Assembly: GCA_021404685.1 (NCBI GenBank)
Contig: QWHC01000004.1
Coordinates: forward strand, 1-38,677
DNA: 38,677 nucleotides
Direction of reading: 5' to 3'
Origin: Chloroflexi bacterium CFX4
GTDB taxonomy: Bacteria > Chloroflexota > Anaerolineae > Aggregatilineales > UBA2796
Shown here: in pieces, positions 9,097 to 17,073 of the stretch
How the letters are laid out: every line of letters begins with the position of its first letter
Numbering within the stretch: the stretch's first letter is position 1
Made by a program: the position numbers and the translations under genes
The notes under the pieces: generated by a model
Databases searched by the model: none
Told to the model about the DNA's origin: nothing
What the model saw: the letters and a program-made list of their open reading frames with translations, nothing else

Positions 9097-9107
9097 GGAT
9101 GTGAACA

Positions 9108-10250
9108 ATGTCGGTTTCGGTTTGGCAGGCGGATGGCACACAGCCGATCCGTGAGGTGGATGTGTTGGTGATCGGTGCGGGTGTGGTTGGCTGCGCGGCT
9201 GCCTACTTTTTGCGGCAAGCAGGGCGCAATGTCGTGCTGATAGAGGCGCGAGACATTGCGCTTGGGGCAAGCGGGCGCAACGCCGGCTTTATGATCACCG
9301 GCTTGGATGTTTACTATCATCAGGCAATCGAACGCTATGGGCAGGCAATGGCGCGTGAATTGTGGGCGCTCTCGACGCGCACAGTGCGCTTTTGGCGCGA
9401 ATTTGCCAAAGATGGCACGGTGCCAATCCGTGAGTGCGGTGCGCTGCTGCTGGCAGAGAGCGCCGAAGAAGCCGTCGATCTGGAGCAGGCAGCGCGTGCG
9501 CTGAACGCCGACGGCATCCCTGTAGAGTTCCACAGCAGCGATCCACTCGGACGCGGCTATCACGCGGCAATTTTCCAGCCGTTTGATGGTATGGTGCAGC
9601 CAGTGGCGTTGGCGCAGGCAATCTTTGCCCAAAGTGGCGCGGAATTGATCGCCAACAATGAGGTGTACGCCATACGGCAGCTTGCGCCTGAGCGCGTGCT
9701 GGTCGAATCGCGCTTGTATCGCTTTCAGGCGCGTAAGGTGCTGCTCTGCACCAATGCCTATTCCGCGCTGATCGAGCCGTATTTCGTCGGTAAGGTCATC
9801 CCGACACGCGGGCAAGTGCTGGCAACCGCGCCACTGCCGCAGCCTGTGCTGGAAACATGCGGCTATAGCAACTATGGCTATATGTATTTCCGCCCAACCT
9901 TTGACGGACGCCTGCTCTTAGGCGGTGCGCGCCACCTGTTCAAGCCACAAGAGCAGGATACGCACGATGACCGCACCACTGAGGCGGTTCAGGTAGCGCT
10001 AGAGGCATACCTGCATCAGTACTTTCCCGAAGTGACAGCGCCTATCGAACGCCGTTGGGCAGGCATCATGGGCTTTAGCTGCGATGGGCTGCCGATGGTG
10101 GGCTGCCTGCCCGATAAACCAGATGTCGGCTTTGCGGTTGGTTTTACCGGGCATGGCTTATCGTTTGGTGCGGCAGCCGCCGAACGTGCCGTGGATCATC
10201 TGCTGAACGGCGCGCCGATTGGTGCGCTTGACGCAGCGCGGCTAGGCTAG
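9108..10250 (+). CDS. FAD-dependent oxidoreductase of the DAO family
   Basis: Protein of 380 residues. The N-terminal dinucleotide-binding motif VLVIGAGVVGCAAAYFL and LIEARDIALGASGRNAGF are characteristic of the D-amino-acid-oxidase superfamily, in particular gamma-glutamylputrescine oxidase, sarcosine oxidase and glycine oxidase relatives. The C-terminal part has RWAGIMGFSCDGLPMVG and GFTGHGLSFG, which close the FAD site. The likely reaction is oxidative deamination of a secondary or primary amine; resemblance is strongest to PuuB-like enzymes, but specificity cannot be fixed from sequence. It follows queA by 11 nt and may share its transcript. Its last 9 nt overlap the convergent sugar-kinase gene. 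A deoxyhypusine-synthase-like polyamine enzyme lies just beyond, a loose hint of amine metabolism. Confidence 0.88.
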   Translation: MSVSVWQADGTQPIREVDVLVIGAGVVGCAAAYFLRQAGRNVVLIEARDIALGASGRNAGFMITGLDVYYHQAIERYGQAMARELWALSTRTVRFWREFAKDGTVPIRECGALLLAESAEEAVDLEQAARALNADGIPVEFHSSDPLGRGYHAAIFQPFDGMVQPVALAQAIFAQSGAELIANNEVYAIRQLAPERVLVESRLYRFQARKVLLCTNAYSALIEPYFVGKVIPTRGQVLATAPLPQPVLETCGYSNYGYMYFRPTFDGRLLLGGARHLFKPQEQDTHDDRTTEAVQVALEAYLHQYFPEVTAPIERRWAGIMGFSCDGLPMVGCLPDKPDVGFAVGFTGHGLSFGAAAAERAVDHLLNGAPIGALDAARLG

Positions 10251-11183
10251 TTGCGCCGCGTATGGCAGCGAAGGGATCGCGCCGCGCACCTGAGTCGCTA
10301 ACGCGCCGGCACGGCAAGCACGCCGCACCAACCAATCCAGCGAGTCAGTTGGCAGCGCGGTGAGCGCATAGCCCTGATCGCGCAGATCGCACAAGCCTGC
10401 CAACACCGCTGCCGTGAACGAATCGCCAGCGCCGGTCGCATCCACCACCTGATCGACCTTGGGTGCATCCGCATGGTAGAGCGCGCCGTTATAGCGGTAG
10501 GTGCAGCCTTGCGCGCCAAGCGTAATCAGGATCAGCGGCGCGCTGTAGGGCAAGCCGCGCAGTGCGGTCTCAACCTCACGGCTACCTGTCAGCAGGGCAA
10601 GTTCACTCTCGCTCAGCTTGATCACGTCTGCCTGTGCCAACGGCGCAGCGGCAAGCGCCGTGTCGGCGGTACGCCACAAGGCAGGGCGCCAGTTAATATC
10701 ATAGGAAAAGAGCGCGCCACTTGCCTTAGCGCGCTGCATGGCAGCTAGTGTTGCGCTGCGCGATGGCTGACTGACTAACGAGACTGATCCGCAATGGAAC
10801 AGGTAGGTTGACTCGATCACGGCTGCGGGCAGATCATCAGGCGTGAGCGCAGCGTGTGCGCCCTCAAAAAACGCGAAGGATGGATCGCCACCGTCCGAGA
10901 GGGAGACGAAGGCAAGCGTTGTCAGGCGCGCCGCGTCGAGCAACATGCCGCGCACGTCCACGCCTTCATCTGCCAATAGAGCGCGTAAGCCTTGCCCAAA
11001 GGCATCCTGCCCAACCTTGCCCACAAAGGCGGCACGTTTGCCCAAGCGCGCCACACCGACTGCCACGTTGGTCGGCGCGCCGCCGGGCTTTGGCTCAAAG
11101 GCAGGTGCCTCGTAAAGCGAGACGTTGCGCGCCGTCGCCACCATATCCATGAGCGCTTCACCGAGTGTTACGACATCAAACAT
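10242..11183 (-). CDS. PfkB-family carbohydrate kinase (fructokinase-like)
   Basis: Protein of 313 residues, typical ribokinase/PfkB length. N-terminal FDVVTLGEALMDMV and PGGAPTNVAVGVARLG form the substrate pocket, and DATGAGDSFTAAVLAGL near the C-terminus is PfkB signature 2 with the catalytic Asp in GAGD. The overall pattern is closest to bacterial fructokinases (phosphorylation of fructose or a similar ketose by ATP), but 2-keto-3-deoxygluconate kinase cannot be excluded. GAGG lies five nt before the ATG. It starts 7 nt after the stop of the deoxyhypusine-synthase-like gene, so the two are co-transcribed. Its end overlaps the convergent flavoprotein gene by 9 nt. Confidence 0.92.
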   Translation of the reverse strand: MFDVVTLGEALMDMVATARNVSLYEAPAFEPKPGGAPTNVAVGVARLGKRAAFVGKVGQDAFGQGLRALLADEGVDVRGMLLDAARLTTLAFVSLSDGGDPSFAFFEGAHAALTPDDLPAAVIESTYLFHCGSVSLVSQPSRSATLAAMQRAKASGALFSYDINWRPALWRTADTALAAAPLAQADVIKLSESELALLTGSREVETALRGLPYSAPLILITLGAQGCTYRYNGALYHADAPKVDQVVDATGAGDSFTAAVLAGLCDLRDQGYALTALPTDSLDWLVRRACRAGALATQVRGAIPSLPYAAQLA

Positions 11184-11190
11184 GGCAGCC

Positions 11191-12276
11191 TCACGCGCCG
11201 ATGGGCTTGTGCTTTTCGTAGGCGGCGATCAGGCGTTCCAGTAGTGCCTCACGCCGTTCATAGAGCCGCTTCAGAGGGCGGCGCACACCCGCGCTAAGCG
11301 CATAGGCAGCCGCAATTGGGAAGGCGATGGTCGAGTCGGCATAGCAGACGATGCTATCGGGCAGTTGGTCGGGATCAATTTTGCCCCACGTCATCGCCTC
11401 TGAGGGCGTTGCGCCGCTTAAGCCGCCGGTATCAGGGCGTGCGTCGGTGAACTGCACGAAATAATCATGCCCTGCTTCAGGAATGCCCAAAATCTCTTGG
11501 ATTTGCGGCTCGGTTTGCAGGGCAAAGTTCTTTGGGCTGCCGCCGCCAAGGATGATCACAGCGCTGCGTCCGCCGCTTGCCTTCGCATCGTAGACGATGG
11601 CTGCCGTCTCATTCACATCATGTTCGACATCCATTTGCAGCGCATTGCCTTCCAGCCGCAGTGCTGCCACATTCATGCCCAGCGTCGAATCACCAGGGCT
11701 GGAGGTGTAAATCGGCACGCCGTTGGCATAGGCAGCGCTCAGGATCGAGCGGTGCGCCACACCAAGTTCATCCTCAATGGCGCGCACATATTTACCAAGC
11801 AGGTAGTGCATCTCGGCAGTTCCCATGCGCCGCTGGAATTCAGGCGCGACCATCACACGGCGCAAAAAGGCGTCCGATTCGAGCAGCACTTTTTGGTCAA
11901 AGAGGATGTCGTAAATGCGGATGATGTGCTGATCGCGCAGTTCCAGATCGTTGGTATTGGGCGTGGTGTTGAACAGCTCAAAGCCAAGCGAGAAGTGGAT
12001 ATCGTGGTAGAGGTTTGCGCCGGTGCTGATGATCCAATCTACCAAGCCGCTTTCGATGAGTGGCACAACGGTTGAGTAGCCCATGCCGGTTGGCGTCAGC
12101 GCGCCGGTGATGGTCAGGGCGACGGTCACTTCGGGCTGAAAGATTTTCTGGGTGAGGACGTGGCACGCCTCGCGCAGGCGTGCGGCGTTATAGGCGCTAA
12201 AATAGTCATCCACTAACGCCTGAACGGTCAGGTTGGGCGTAAGGGGCTTAGGTGTGATCTTGCGACCATAGGGCAT
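11191..12276 (-). CDS. Deoxyhypusine synthase-like protein
   Basis: Protein of about 361 residues with the deoxyhypusine synthase fold. Visible motifs are TITGALTPTGMG, STGANLYHD, PIYTSSPGDSTLGMN, IILGGGSPKNF (nucleotide-binding) and the active-site region SGATPSEAMTWGKID, in which the Lys of W-G-K-I corresponds to the catalytic lysine that forms the covalent aminobutyl intermediate. Bacteria lack eIF5A. Bacterial homologues are thought to transfer the aminobutyl group from spermidine or a related donor to a small acceptor such as putrescine (homospermidine formation) or an unknown substrate. I prefer ATG 12276 over GTG 12285, because GGAG is only two nt from the GTG. It is coupled to the PfkB gene downstream. 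Confidence 0.88.
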   Translation of the reverse strand: MPYGRKITPKPLTPNLTVQALVDDYFSAYNAARLREACHVLTQKIFQPEVTVALTITGALTPTGMGYSTVVPLIESGLVDWIISTGANLYHDIHFSLGFELFNTTPNTNDLELRDQHIIRIYDILFDQKVLLESDAFLRRVMVAPEFQRRMGTAEMHYLLGKYVRAIEDELGVAHRSILSAAYANGVPIYTSSPGDSTLGMNVAALRLEGNALQMDVEHDVNETAAIVYDAKASGGRSAVIILGGGSPKNFALQTEPQIQEILGIPEAGHDYFVQFTDARPDTGGLSGATPSEAMTWGKIDPDQLPDSIVCYADSTIAFPIAAAYALSAGVRRPLKRLYERREALLERLIAAYEKHKPIGA

Positions 12277-12465
12277 GGTAAACACTGCTCCGTGTGCGTT
12301 CCGATTTATCGGGCGGAGTCTAGCGCATTTGGGTGGGTGTGGCTAGTTAGGGTGAAGATCGTGCGGGCGGGATGCATGTTGCCTACTTGCGCAGCGCCGT
12401 CCAAACTGCCGGCACAGATAGCGCTGGCTGCCACGATATGGGCAAGGTCGCGTGTTTTCCATGCC

Positions 12466-12483
12466 GTAAAGGGTACCCCTTAC
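12466..12483 (-). other. Imperfect palindrome downstream of the tagging operon
   Basis: GTAAAGGGTACCCCTTAC, an 18-nt palindrome with one mismatched pair, 29 nt past the last gene of the pup/E1-E2 operon. There is no T-tract, so it is at best a weak transcript end. The rest of 12277-12511 shows no convincing gene. Confidence 0.3.
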
Positions 12484-12511
12484 CACGCTTTCACCGCGCC
12501 CGCCCACCCGC

Positions 12512-13384
12512 TCAGTTGTGAAACGCCAACCTTTCGCCAGAGTCCGCCGTGAGCAAGCGTGCCAGCCCAGCATCACGCCCTAAATCTGCCATGATCTGCA
12601 CTTCATAAGCATAGTCCGCAGCGTATTGCACCACCGCCTGCCCACTCAGCCGAAAGCGCTCTAAGGTGAAAAGCGTCAGCGGCGCATCCAAAAGCAGCAC
12701 CACACGCCCTTCCTCATCCAACACAAAGCGCGCCCAATAAAGCTGTTCATTCACCGCCAGCAGATAGCGGCAGAGCGCCTCGTGCTGCCCACCTTGCCAC
12801 CAATCCGCCGCAGCCGCCGCATCAAGGATTGGGACTTGCCAATATGCCCACGCCGCATTGAAGGCAAGATAGACCTCAAAGGGACGCTCGGCTGCCTTGT
12901 AGTGAAAGTGATAATCGTTCAGGCTCAGCGGCTTGCGGAAGCCCCAACCCTCGTGTTTCAGCGCCTTGAAATACGTATCCAGCGTATGGCGCGGAAAGTA
13001 TTCAAGCGTCTCACCCCTTTCGGCAGGTTGGGAAGGCATCACAGGCTGGTCATGCTGGATAGCTGCTCGCCAGAGTGCCTCTACAGTCATGTGGATGTAG
13101 GTGCGCTCCAACTCTGCTAAGGGCAACTCTGCTTGCAGCAGCAACTGCCCTTGCGAATCGTAGGCATATTTACACAGATACAGCCGCCGCGCCGCCTGCA
13201 AATAGTGCGCTGCAGGCTGGGTTTGTGGCAAGGGCAGCGTGAAGTATAGCCAGCGCGTGTTCATGCCGACGTAAAGCGTGTGACCCTCGCGCTGAAGCTG
13301 CCAGCCTTGCTCCGCCGTGCTGATCTGCCAACCTTGTGTTGCCAGCGCAGAGAGCGCGGCGCTGATCGGCTGTAACTCATCCAT
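12512..13384 (-). CDS. Tandem YbjN-like (T3SS-chaperone-fold) protein
   Basis: Protein of 290 residues composed of two similar halves (about 1-140 and 150-285). Each has a pattern of alternating strands followed by LPLAELERTYIHMTVEALWRA or APLTLFTLERFRLSGQAVVQYA, resembling the YbjN / type III secretion chaperone-like fold, in which L-x-R/K-Y-x-x-D-x-x-G-x-V-x-L precedes the final helix. No catalytic residues or membrane segments are evident. YbjN-like proteins are thought to bind partner proteins, so it may be a substrate adaptor or chaperone for the conjugation machinery. It is the last gene of the tagging operon, only 5 nt after the E2-like gene, so translational coupling is likely. Function is inferred from position only. 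Confidence 0.7.
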   Translation of the reverse strand: MDELQPISAALSALATQGWQISTAEQGWQLQREGHTLYVGMNTRWLYFTLPLPQTQPAAHYLQAARRLYLCKYAYDSQGQLLLQAELPLAELERTYIHMTVEALWRAAIQHDQPVMPSQPAERGETLEYFPRHTLDTYFKALKHEGWGFRKPLSLNDYHFHYKAAERPFEVYLAFNAAWAYWQVPILDAAAAADWWQGGQHEALCRYLLAVNEQLYWARFVLDEEGRVVLLLDAPLTLFTLERFRLSGQAVVQYAADYAYEVQIMADLGRDAGLARLLTADSGERLAFHN

Positions 13385-13389
13385 GGTGC

Positions 13390-14118
13390 TTACTCGCTAT
13401 CTACCAATTCGATCAAGTTACCAAGTGCCTCTGAACGGTCGTTCGGTGTGCCGTCCACCCATTCCACAAAGCCGCCCACACGCCGCATAACCAACGGCGT
13501 GCTGGGTGCTTCACCGCTCAGCACGTCGCGCGCATCCACGGGGAAGCGGCTTTCGGGCTGCGCCTTCAGCCATGCCACCACGTTATGCGTCATGGCAAGC
13601 GGATCATCCATGTTATAGTGCCGATACTGCACCATACGCGCCGTCATCACCGCGATCTGATCGAGCGTGGCAGAGATCGGGAAGGCGAGATCGGCGTTGC
13701 AGATGAACGGCGCGTAGATGTTCGGGTGCCAAATCGGCGTCAGCCACACAAAGCGCGGCGGCTTCACAGGATAATCCACATTGAAGATGACTTCCATCGC
13801 GTGGTTGGTCGTCTCCACGATGTTGCCCGCCTGATCTTGGCGTAGCCCAACGCAGTTAAAGACCAACAGGTATTTCTCCGGCGGCTGATTCGGAAATTTT
13901 TGGCTGAATTGCTCTGGCGTCATGAAACCGCGCAAACCATCGTTAATGGTTTGGTTGAACTCTTGGCGCGTCATGGCACGCCCAAGATAGGCGCTTGCCT
14001 CATCAGCGCTCAGGTCGGCGCAATAGACCTCAATCAGGCTCTTTGAACCGCGCACGGACTGAATGCGCTCAAATTCGTGCTTCAAACGGTTATTGCGGCG
14101 GTCGGTATAGCTTGGCAT
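13390..14118 (-). CDS. E2-like ubiquitin-conjugating (UBC-fold) protein
   Basis: Protein of 242 residues with a recognisable UBC core. YPVKPPRFVWLTPIWHPNI (about 116-134) matches the E2 signature of eukaryotes (Y-P-F-x-P-P followed by T-x-I-x-H-P-N-I). The cysteine Cys140 in A-P-F-I-C-N lies at the position of the E2 thioester cysteine, and MDDPLAMTHNVVAWL corresponds to the conserved N-x-D-D-P-L segment and last core helix. A roughly 80-residue N-terminal extension and a 55-residue tail flank the core. H-P-N is retained; the Asn expected to stabilise the oxyanion is therefore present. It lies between the E1-like gene (27 nt) and the YbjN-like gene (5 nt). It should accept a thioester-linked modifier from the E1 next door; the modifier itself is not visible here. 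Confidence 0.88.
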   Translation of the reverse strand: MPSYTDRRNNRLKHEFERIQSVRGSKSLIEVYCADLSADEASAYLGRAMTRQEFNQTINDGLRGFMTPEQFSQKFPNQPPEKYLLVFNCVGLRQDQAGNIVETTNHAMEVIFNVDYPVKPPRFVWLTPIWHPNIYAPFICNADLAFPISATLDQIAVMTARMVQYRHYNMDDPLAMTHNVVAWLKAQPESRFPVDARDVLSGEAPSTPLVMRRVGGFVEWVDGTPNDRSEALGNLIELVDSE

Positions 14119-14145
14119 CCTATGGTTTACCTCTCTTGCTTCTAC

Positions 14146-15384
14146 TCAACGAGACCACGCAGCAAATTGTGCATCAGCATCAGCGCTTAGCTCGAACCAA
14201 AAAATACACTCAGCGCCTTGCAGGGTGGCTGCTACTTGCAGCACCGCCAACGGCGGCACACCAAGCTGCGCCAACGGTACAGCAGCAGCAGGCGATTCAG
14301 CGCTCAGCGCCAACCGACTAAGAATGCTGGGCAGGCGCGGCACACCGCACGTTGGGCAGGTTGCGCCGTCAGGCATCACGGCATCGTAAGGGCGGTAAAC
14401 GGGCGTGGTCACCTCGCACGTTGGGCAGTAAAAACGGCTGACGATCTCTAATTCGGGCAGCAAGGCAGCCTTCTGAGCGCCTTCAGCGGCAAGTAGGGGC
14501 GCAATTGCCGCATAGAAGCCGCCCACCGTTAGATCAGCAGCGCGCAAAGGCAGCTCTGTGACAAGCGCACGCCCTTGATTATGGCTGAAGCAATCCTCGC
14601 GTTCGGTGTAGGTCAGCAGCGATGTGCTGTAGGTGTGTCCATTCACGTAAATGCCCTTGCCGGCTGGCACTGCCATGCCATGCAGCAGCTTCACAGCCTC
14701 TTGCACCTGCCACGCCGCCACAATGGAAGCGCTAGTCGGCGTGGTTGGCTGCCTGCCGTCCTGCAAATCTTCAGGGCGCAGCAGCGGGCAGCGGTAGCGC
14801 ACATTGACCAGATCGTAATCTGCCTCCGTCATGGTGCATTCATAGCACGCGCCCTGATCAGGCACAAAGACGCGGGCGATGCCCATCAGCACCTCAATGG
14901 CGCCATCAATCCACGCCACGCCATAGCGCCAGCAGGCACGGTTGACGGCAAGGCGCGCCGCACGGTTATCCAAACAGCCAATCACGACATCCACGCGGCG
15001 GTAAACACCTTGCCCAAGCGCTTGCGTAACATCACCGTGAAAGGTTGCCACGCGCACATCAGGGTTGATCTCGCGCAGGCGCGCCGCGGCAACGTCCACC
15101 TTGCGCTTGCCGCTATCCTCAGCGCGATATAGCACCGAACGCGAGAGGTTCGCCGCCTCTACACTGTCAAAGTCTGCCAATAAAATATGCCCAACACCCA
15201 ACAAGGCGAGGTTTTTCAGCACTTCGTTGCCAAGCGCACCGGCGCCCACCACCATGACTCTAGCATTCCGCAGCTTAGCCTGATCCCACCAATCAATCAG
15301 CTTGAGCGCCGCGTAGCGGTCGGCGCTGGGCGCGCTGATCTCAATCAGCCCGTCGCCCTCGGTCAACGCAATCAGGTCGCTCAT
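14146..15384 (-). CDS. E1-like activating enzyme (ThiF/MoeB fold)
   Basis: Protein of 412 residues. The adenylation domain shows VMVVGAGALGNEVLKNLALLG (GxGxxG near 47-52), DFDSVEAANLSR (71-82) with the conserved Asp and Asn-x-x-Arg, and IGCLDNRAARL (Asp139), as in MoeB/ThiF/E1 enzymes. C180-x2-C183 plus CPTC (343-346) or C320-x2-C323 could bind structural zinc. Cys199 in V-R-Y-R-C-P-L-L lies in the crossover region and is my candidate for the thioester cysteine. The C-terminal 90 residues extend beyond MoeB length and may recruit the E2. Its ATG overlaps the stop of the RING-like gene (ATGA), so the two are translationally coupled, and E2 follows 27 nt later. With an E2 and RING next to it, a role in protein modification is more likely than cofactor sulfur transfer. 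Confidence 0.88.
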   Translation of the reverse strand: MSDLIALTEGDGLIEISAPSADRYAALKLIDWWDQAKLRNARVMVVGAGALGNEVLKNLALLGVGHILLADFDSVEAANLSRSVLYRAEDSGKRKVDVAAARLREINPDVRVATFHGDVTQALGQGVYRRVDVVIGCLDNRAARLAVNRACWRYGVAWIDGAIEVLMGIARVFVPDQGACYECTMTEADYDLVNVRYRCPLLRPEDLQDGRQPTTPTSASIVAAWQVQEAVKLLHGMAVPAGKGIYVNGHTYSTSLLTYTEREDCFSHNQGRALVTELPLRAADLTVGGFYAAIAPLLAAEGAQKAALLPELEIVSRFYCPTCEVTTPVYRPYDAVMPDGATCPTCGVPRLPSILSRLALSAESPAAAVPLAQLGVPPLAVLQVAATLQGAECIFWFELSADADAQFAAWSR

Positions 15385-16181
15385 TGCGCCGCTTCCTCGT
15401 CGAACTCACCGTTTTCCTCGCCCAGATAGGGCAGCATGTTAGGCATGAACACAGAGCGCAGCAGTTTGCCGACATCATACTTGCCGCAAACAGGGCAGTT
15501 GCCCAAACTCACCCAACATTCAAGGTGAAAGGCTGCCCCACACGCAGAGTTCGGGCAGTATGCCACATGCTGCCCCGCCTGAAAAGGTTGTGCATCTACG
15601 CCGGGCGTGCCAGCAGCGCAGCGTTTGCTCTGTGTGACGACAGGGCTATTGGCGGCAAGTTGCTCGATCAGGATGCCGCGCCCTGCCAACAGGCGCTTGA
15701 GTGTGGCGCGAATCGGGTACAGGCAGCCGGGATTAGAGCAGAACTCATGCTCAAACCAGCACTCTTTGTGGTGCGGCACGCCGCAGCGCGGACAAATGAC
15801 CACCTCGTCCGCGCTGCGGTAGTCCAGCCGACAGACTGGGCAGCGCTTGCCGATCAGCGCTGACCCAACGGCAACTTCTTGCAGGGTCATCTCCCAAAAG
15901 AGCATCTCCATATCGCCGATTTGCAGGCGGCTGCCCTGCCGCAGCACACGCAGACCAACCACACGGCGTCCGTTCACGCGCACACGCGGATCGCCGCGCA
16001 GGTTGACCAGCAGCGGCACTTGGTAAACTTTGGCACGGGTGATGATCGCCTGTGGTTTGCCCTCGCCCGTCCCAAAGCGTGCGCCGCCGTTTTCGGCAAC
16101 GCGCAGCAGCACAGGATCAGCATCCGAGAAGGTGTATTCGCCGAGCGTGCCATCAGCGTTTTGAAAGGTCAGGACGGGCAT
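15381..16181 (-). CDS. FHA-like plus RING-like putative E3 protein
   Basis: Protein of 266 residues. The first 100 residues end in VRVNGRRVVGLRVLRQGSRLQIGDMEMLFWE, written here in two parts by feature: N-G-R-R-V and R-L-Q-I-G-D are typical of the second half of an FHA-like beta-sandwich. Two binuclear zinc-binding units follow. The first has C114-x2-C117, C130-x2-C133, H138-x2-C141, C148-x4-C153. The second has C209-x4-C214, H219-x2-C222, and C229-P-V-C232, with C188 as a possible extra ligand. This spacing is RING/treble-clef-like. I use the ATG at 16181 (GAGG 7 nt upstream). Located directly before E1 and E2, it is the natural E3 candidate, recruiting substrates perhaps through a phospho-peptide surface; ligase activity is inferred. 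Confidence 0.78.
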   Translation of the reverse strand: MPVLTFQNADGTLGEYTFSDADPVLLRVAENGGARFGTGEGKPQAIITRAKVYQVPLLVNLRGDPRVRVNGRRVVGLRVLRQGSRLQIGDMEMLFWEMTLQEVAVGSALIGKRCPVCRLDYRSADEVVICPRCGVPHHKECWFEHEFCSNPGCLYPIRATLKRLLAGRGILIEQLAANSPVVTQSKRCAAGTPGVDAQPFQAGQHVAYCPNSACGAAFHLECWVSLGNCPVCGKYDVGKLLRSVFMPNMLPYLGEENGEFDEEAAQ

Positions 16182-16216
16182 CACAACACCTCACAGTCTG
16201 CTAAAAGGGAATATCC

Positions 16217-17056
16217 TCAAAAAGATGTCGCATCGGCGCGGGCGTCGCCTTCTGGGTGCGGTGCAGCAGGCGGTGCTTCCGCCTTCCTGACAGGCGGCTC
16301 AACCTGATCCTCAGGCGCGGTCAGCAGCTTGTCGAGCGCTTCTTGCGCTTCCCAACGGATAACAATATCAGCATCGTTCAGCAAACCGATCAGCGTATCT
16401 ATGGCTGTTTCGCCGCCCAAGTTGCCAAGCGCGCTCACCGCCGCCAAGCGTACCGACTGTTCCCATGCTGAATCAAGGAAATGCGCCACCAAGCCCAAAT
16501 GCTCATCCGCCCTGCCCACTTTGCCCAAACCACTCAGGGCGTGCCGCACGATGGCAGGACTGTGCTGCTCATAGTTTTGCAGCGTTTGGGTCAGGTGCGC
16601 CAGCATTTCGGCAGCAGCATCCTGATCCTGCACATTTTGCGAGTCTGTGTTTGGGCGTGGTGCAGGGCGCTGCCCGAACAAGCCGCCAAACAGACCAAAT
16701 GGGCGCGGTGGCGTATTTTCGGGCGTCTCGGAAGCGGGCGAAGATGCGCCCATGGGTGGGCGTGCGCCTAAAGAGGCAGGCGACCCGAAGCGATAGGTTG
16801 CCGCGCTGCTTGCTGATGATGGCGGCGAAGGTGGCGAAGGGATACCACGCGGCGCACGCCCAAATATGCTTGTTTGGCGCAGTGGCACAGTTTCTGGCGA
16901 AGCAGACTCAGCCGATTGCTCTTCCGCACTCGGCTCGGCAGGCGTTTGGGATCGGCGGCGGGCAAGCGATGCCAGCCATTCCATCGGATCAGCGCCACCG
17001 CGTTGGCTCTCTGGTGGTGTGTCTTCTGGGTTGGGCGGTGTGGGGCGGTCAGTCAT
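16217..17056 (-). CDS. HEAT-repeat protein with long disordered N-terminus
   Basis: Protein of 279 residues. Residues 1-145 are Pro/Ser/Thr-rich and probably disordered, with one ordered short motif A-D-P-M-E-W-L-A-S-L-A near 22-32. Residues about 145-248 contain HEAT-like (PBS-lyase type) repeats, for example VRLAAVSALGNLGGETAIDTLIGLLND followed by VIRWEAQEALDKLL (split here as two repeats), giving two to three helical pairs. The tail is again low in complexity. Such proteins act as binding platforms. In this operon, 17 nt after pafA and about 35 nt before the RING gene, it sits between the Pup half and the E1-E2-RING half and could be a physical adaptor between them. No enzymatic motif is visible. 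Confidence 0.75.
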   Translation of the reverse strand: MTDRPTPPNPEDTPPESQRGGADPMEWLASLARRRSQTPAEPSAEEQSAESASPETVPLRQTSIFGRAPRGIPSPPSPPSSASSAATYRFGSPASLGARPPMGASSPASETPENTPPRPFGLFGGLFGQRPAPRPNTDSQNVQDQDAAAEMLAHLTQTLQNYEQHSPAIVRHALSGLGKVGRADEHLGLVAHFLDSAWEQSVRLAAVSALGNLGGETAIDTLIGLLNDADIVIRWEAQEALDKLLTAPEDQVEPPVRKAEAPPAAPHPEGDARADATSF

Positions 17057-17073
17057 AGCGCACCTCTCAAAGC

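Noticed and set aside
11467..12075. A 202-codon + strand frame opposite the deoxyhypusine synthase-like gene
   Set aside because: The - strand frame has conserved catalytic motifs over its whole length; the + strand frame has none.
12466..12483. Rho-independent terminator of the tagging operon
   Set aside because: Palindrome without a T-run on the - strand; kept only as a low-confidence structural feature.
12292..12552. Possible 86-codon gene on the + strand, considered as a missing ubiquitin-like modifier
   Set aside because: No ribosome site, no beta-grasp pattern and no Gly-Gly end; it runs into the antisense of the YbjN-like gene.
14146..15384. MoeB or ThiF for molybdopterin or thiamine synthesis
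   Set aside because: The adenylation fold is shared, but there are no moa/thi neighbours, the C-terminal extension is long, and coupling to RING and E2 genes favours protein conjugation.
13390..16181. Classification as a Bil or CBASS antiphage conjugation system
   Set aside because: Those operons carry a ubiquitin-like protein or cyclase and usually a JAB peptidase; here none is present, a RING-like protein is included, and the genes are embedded with pup genes.
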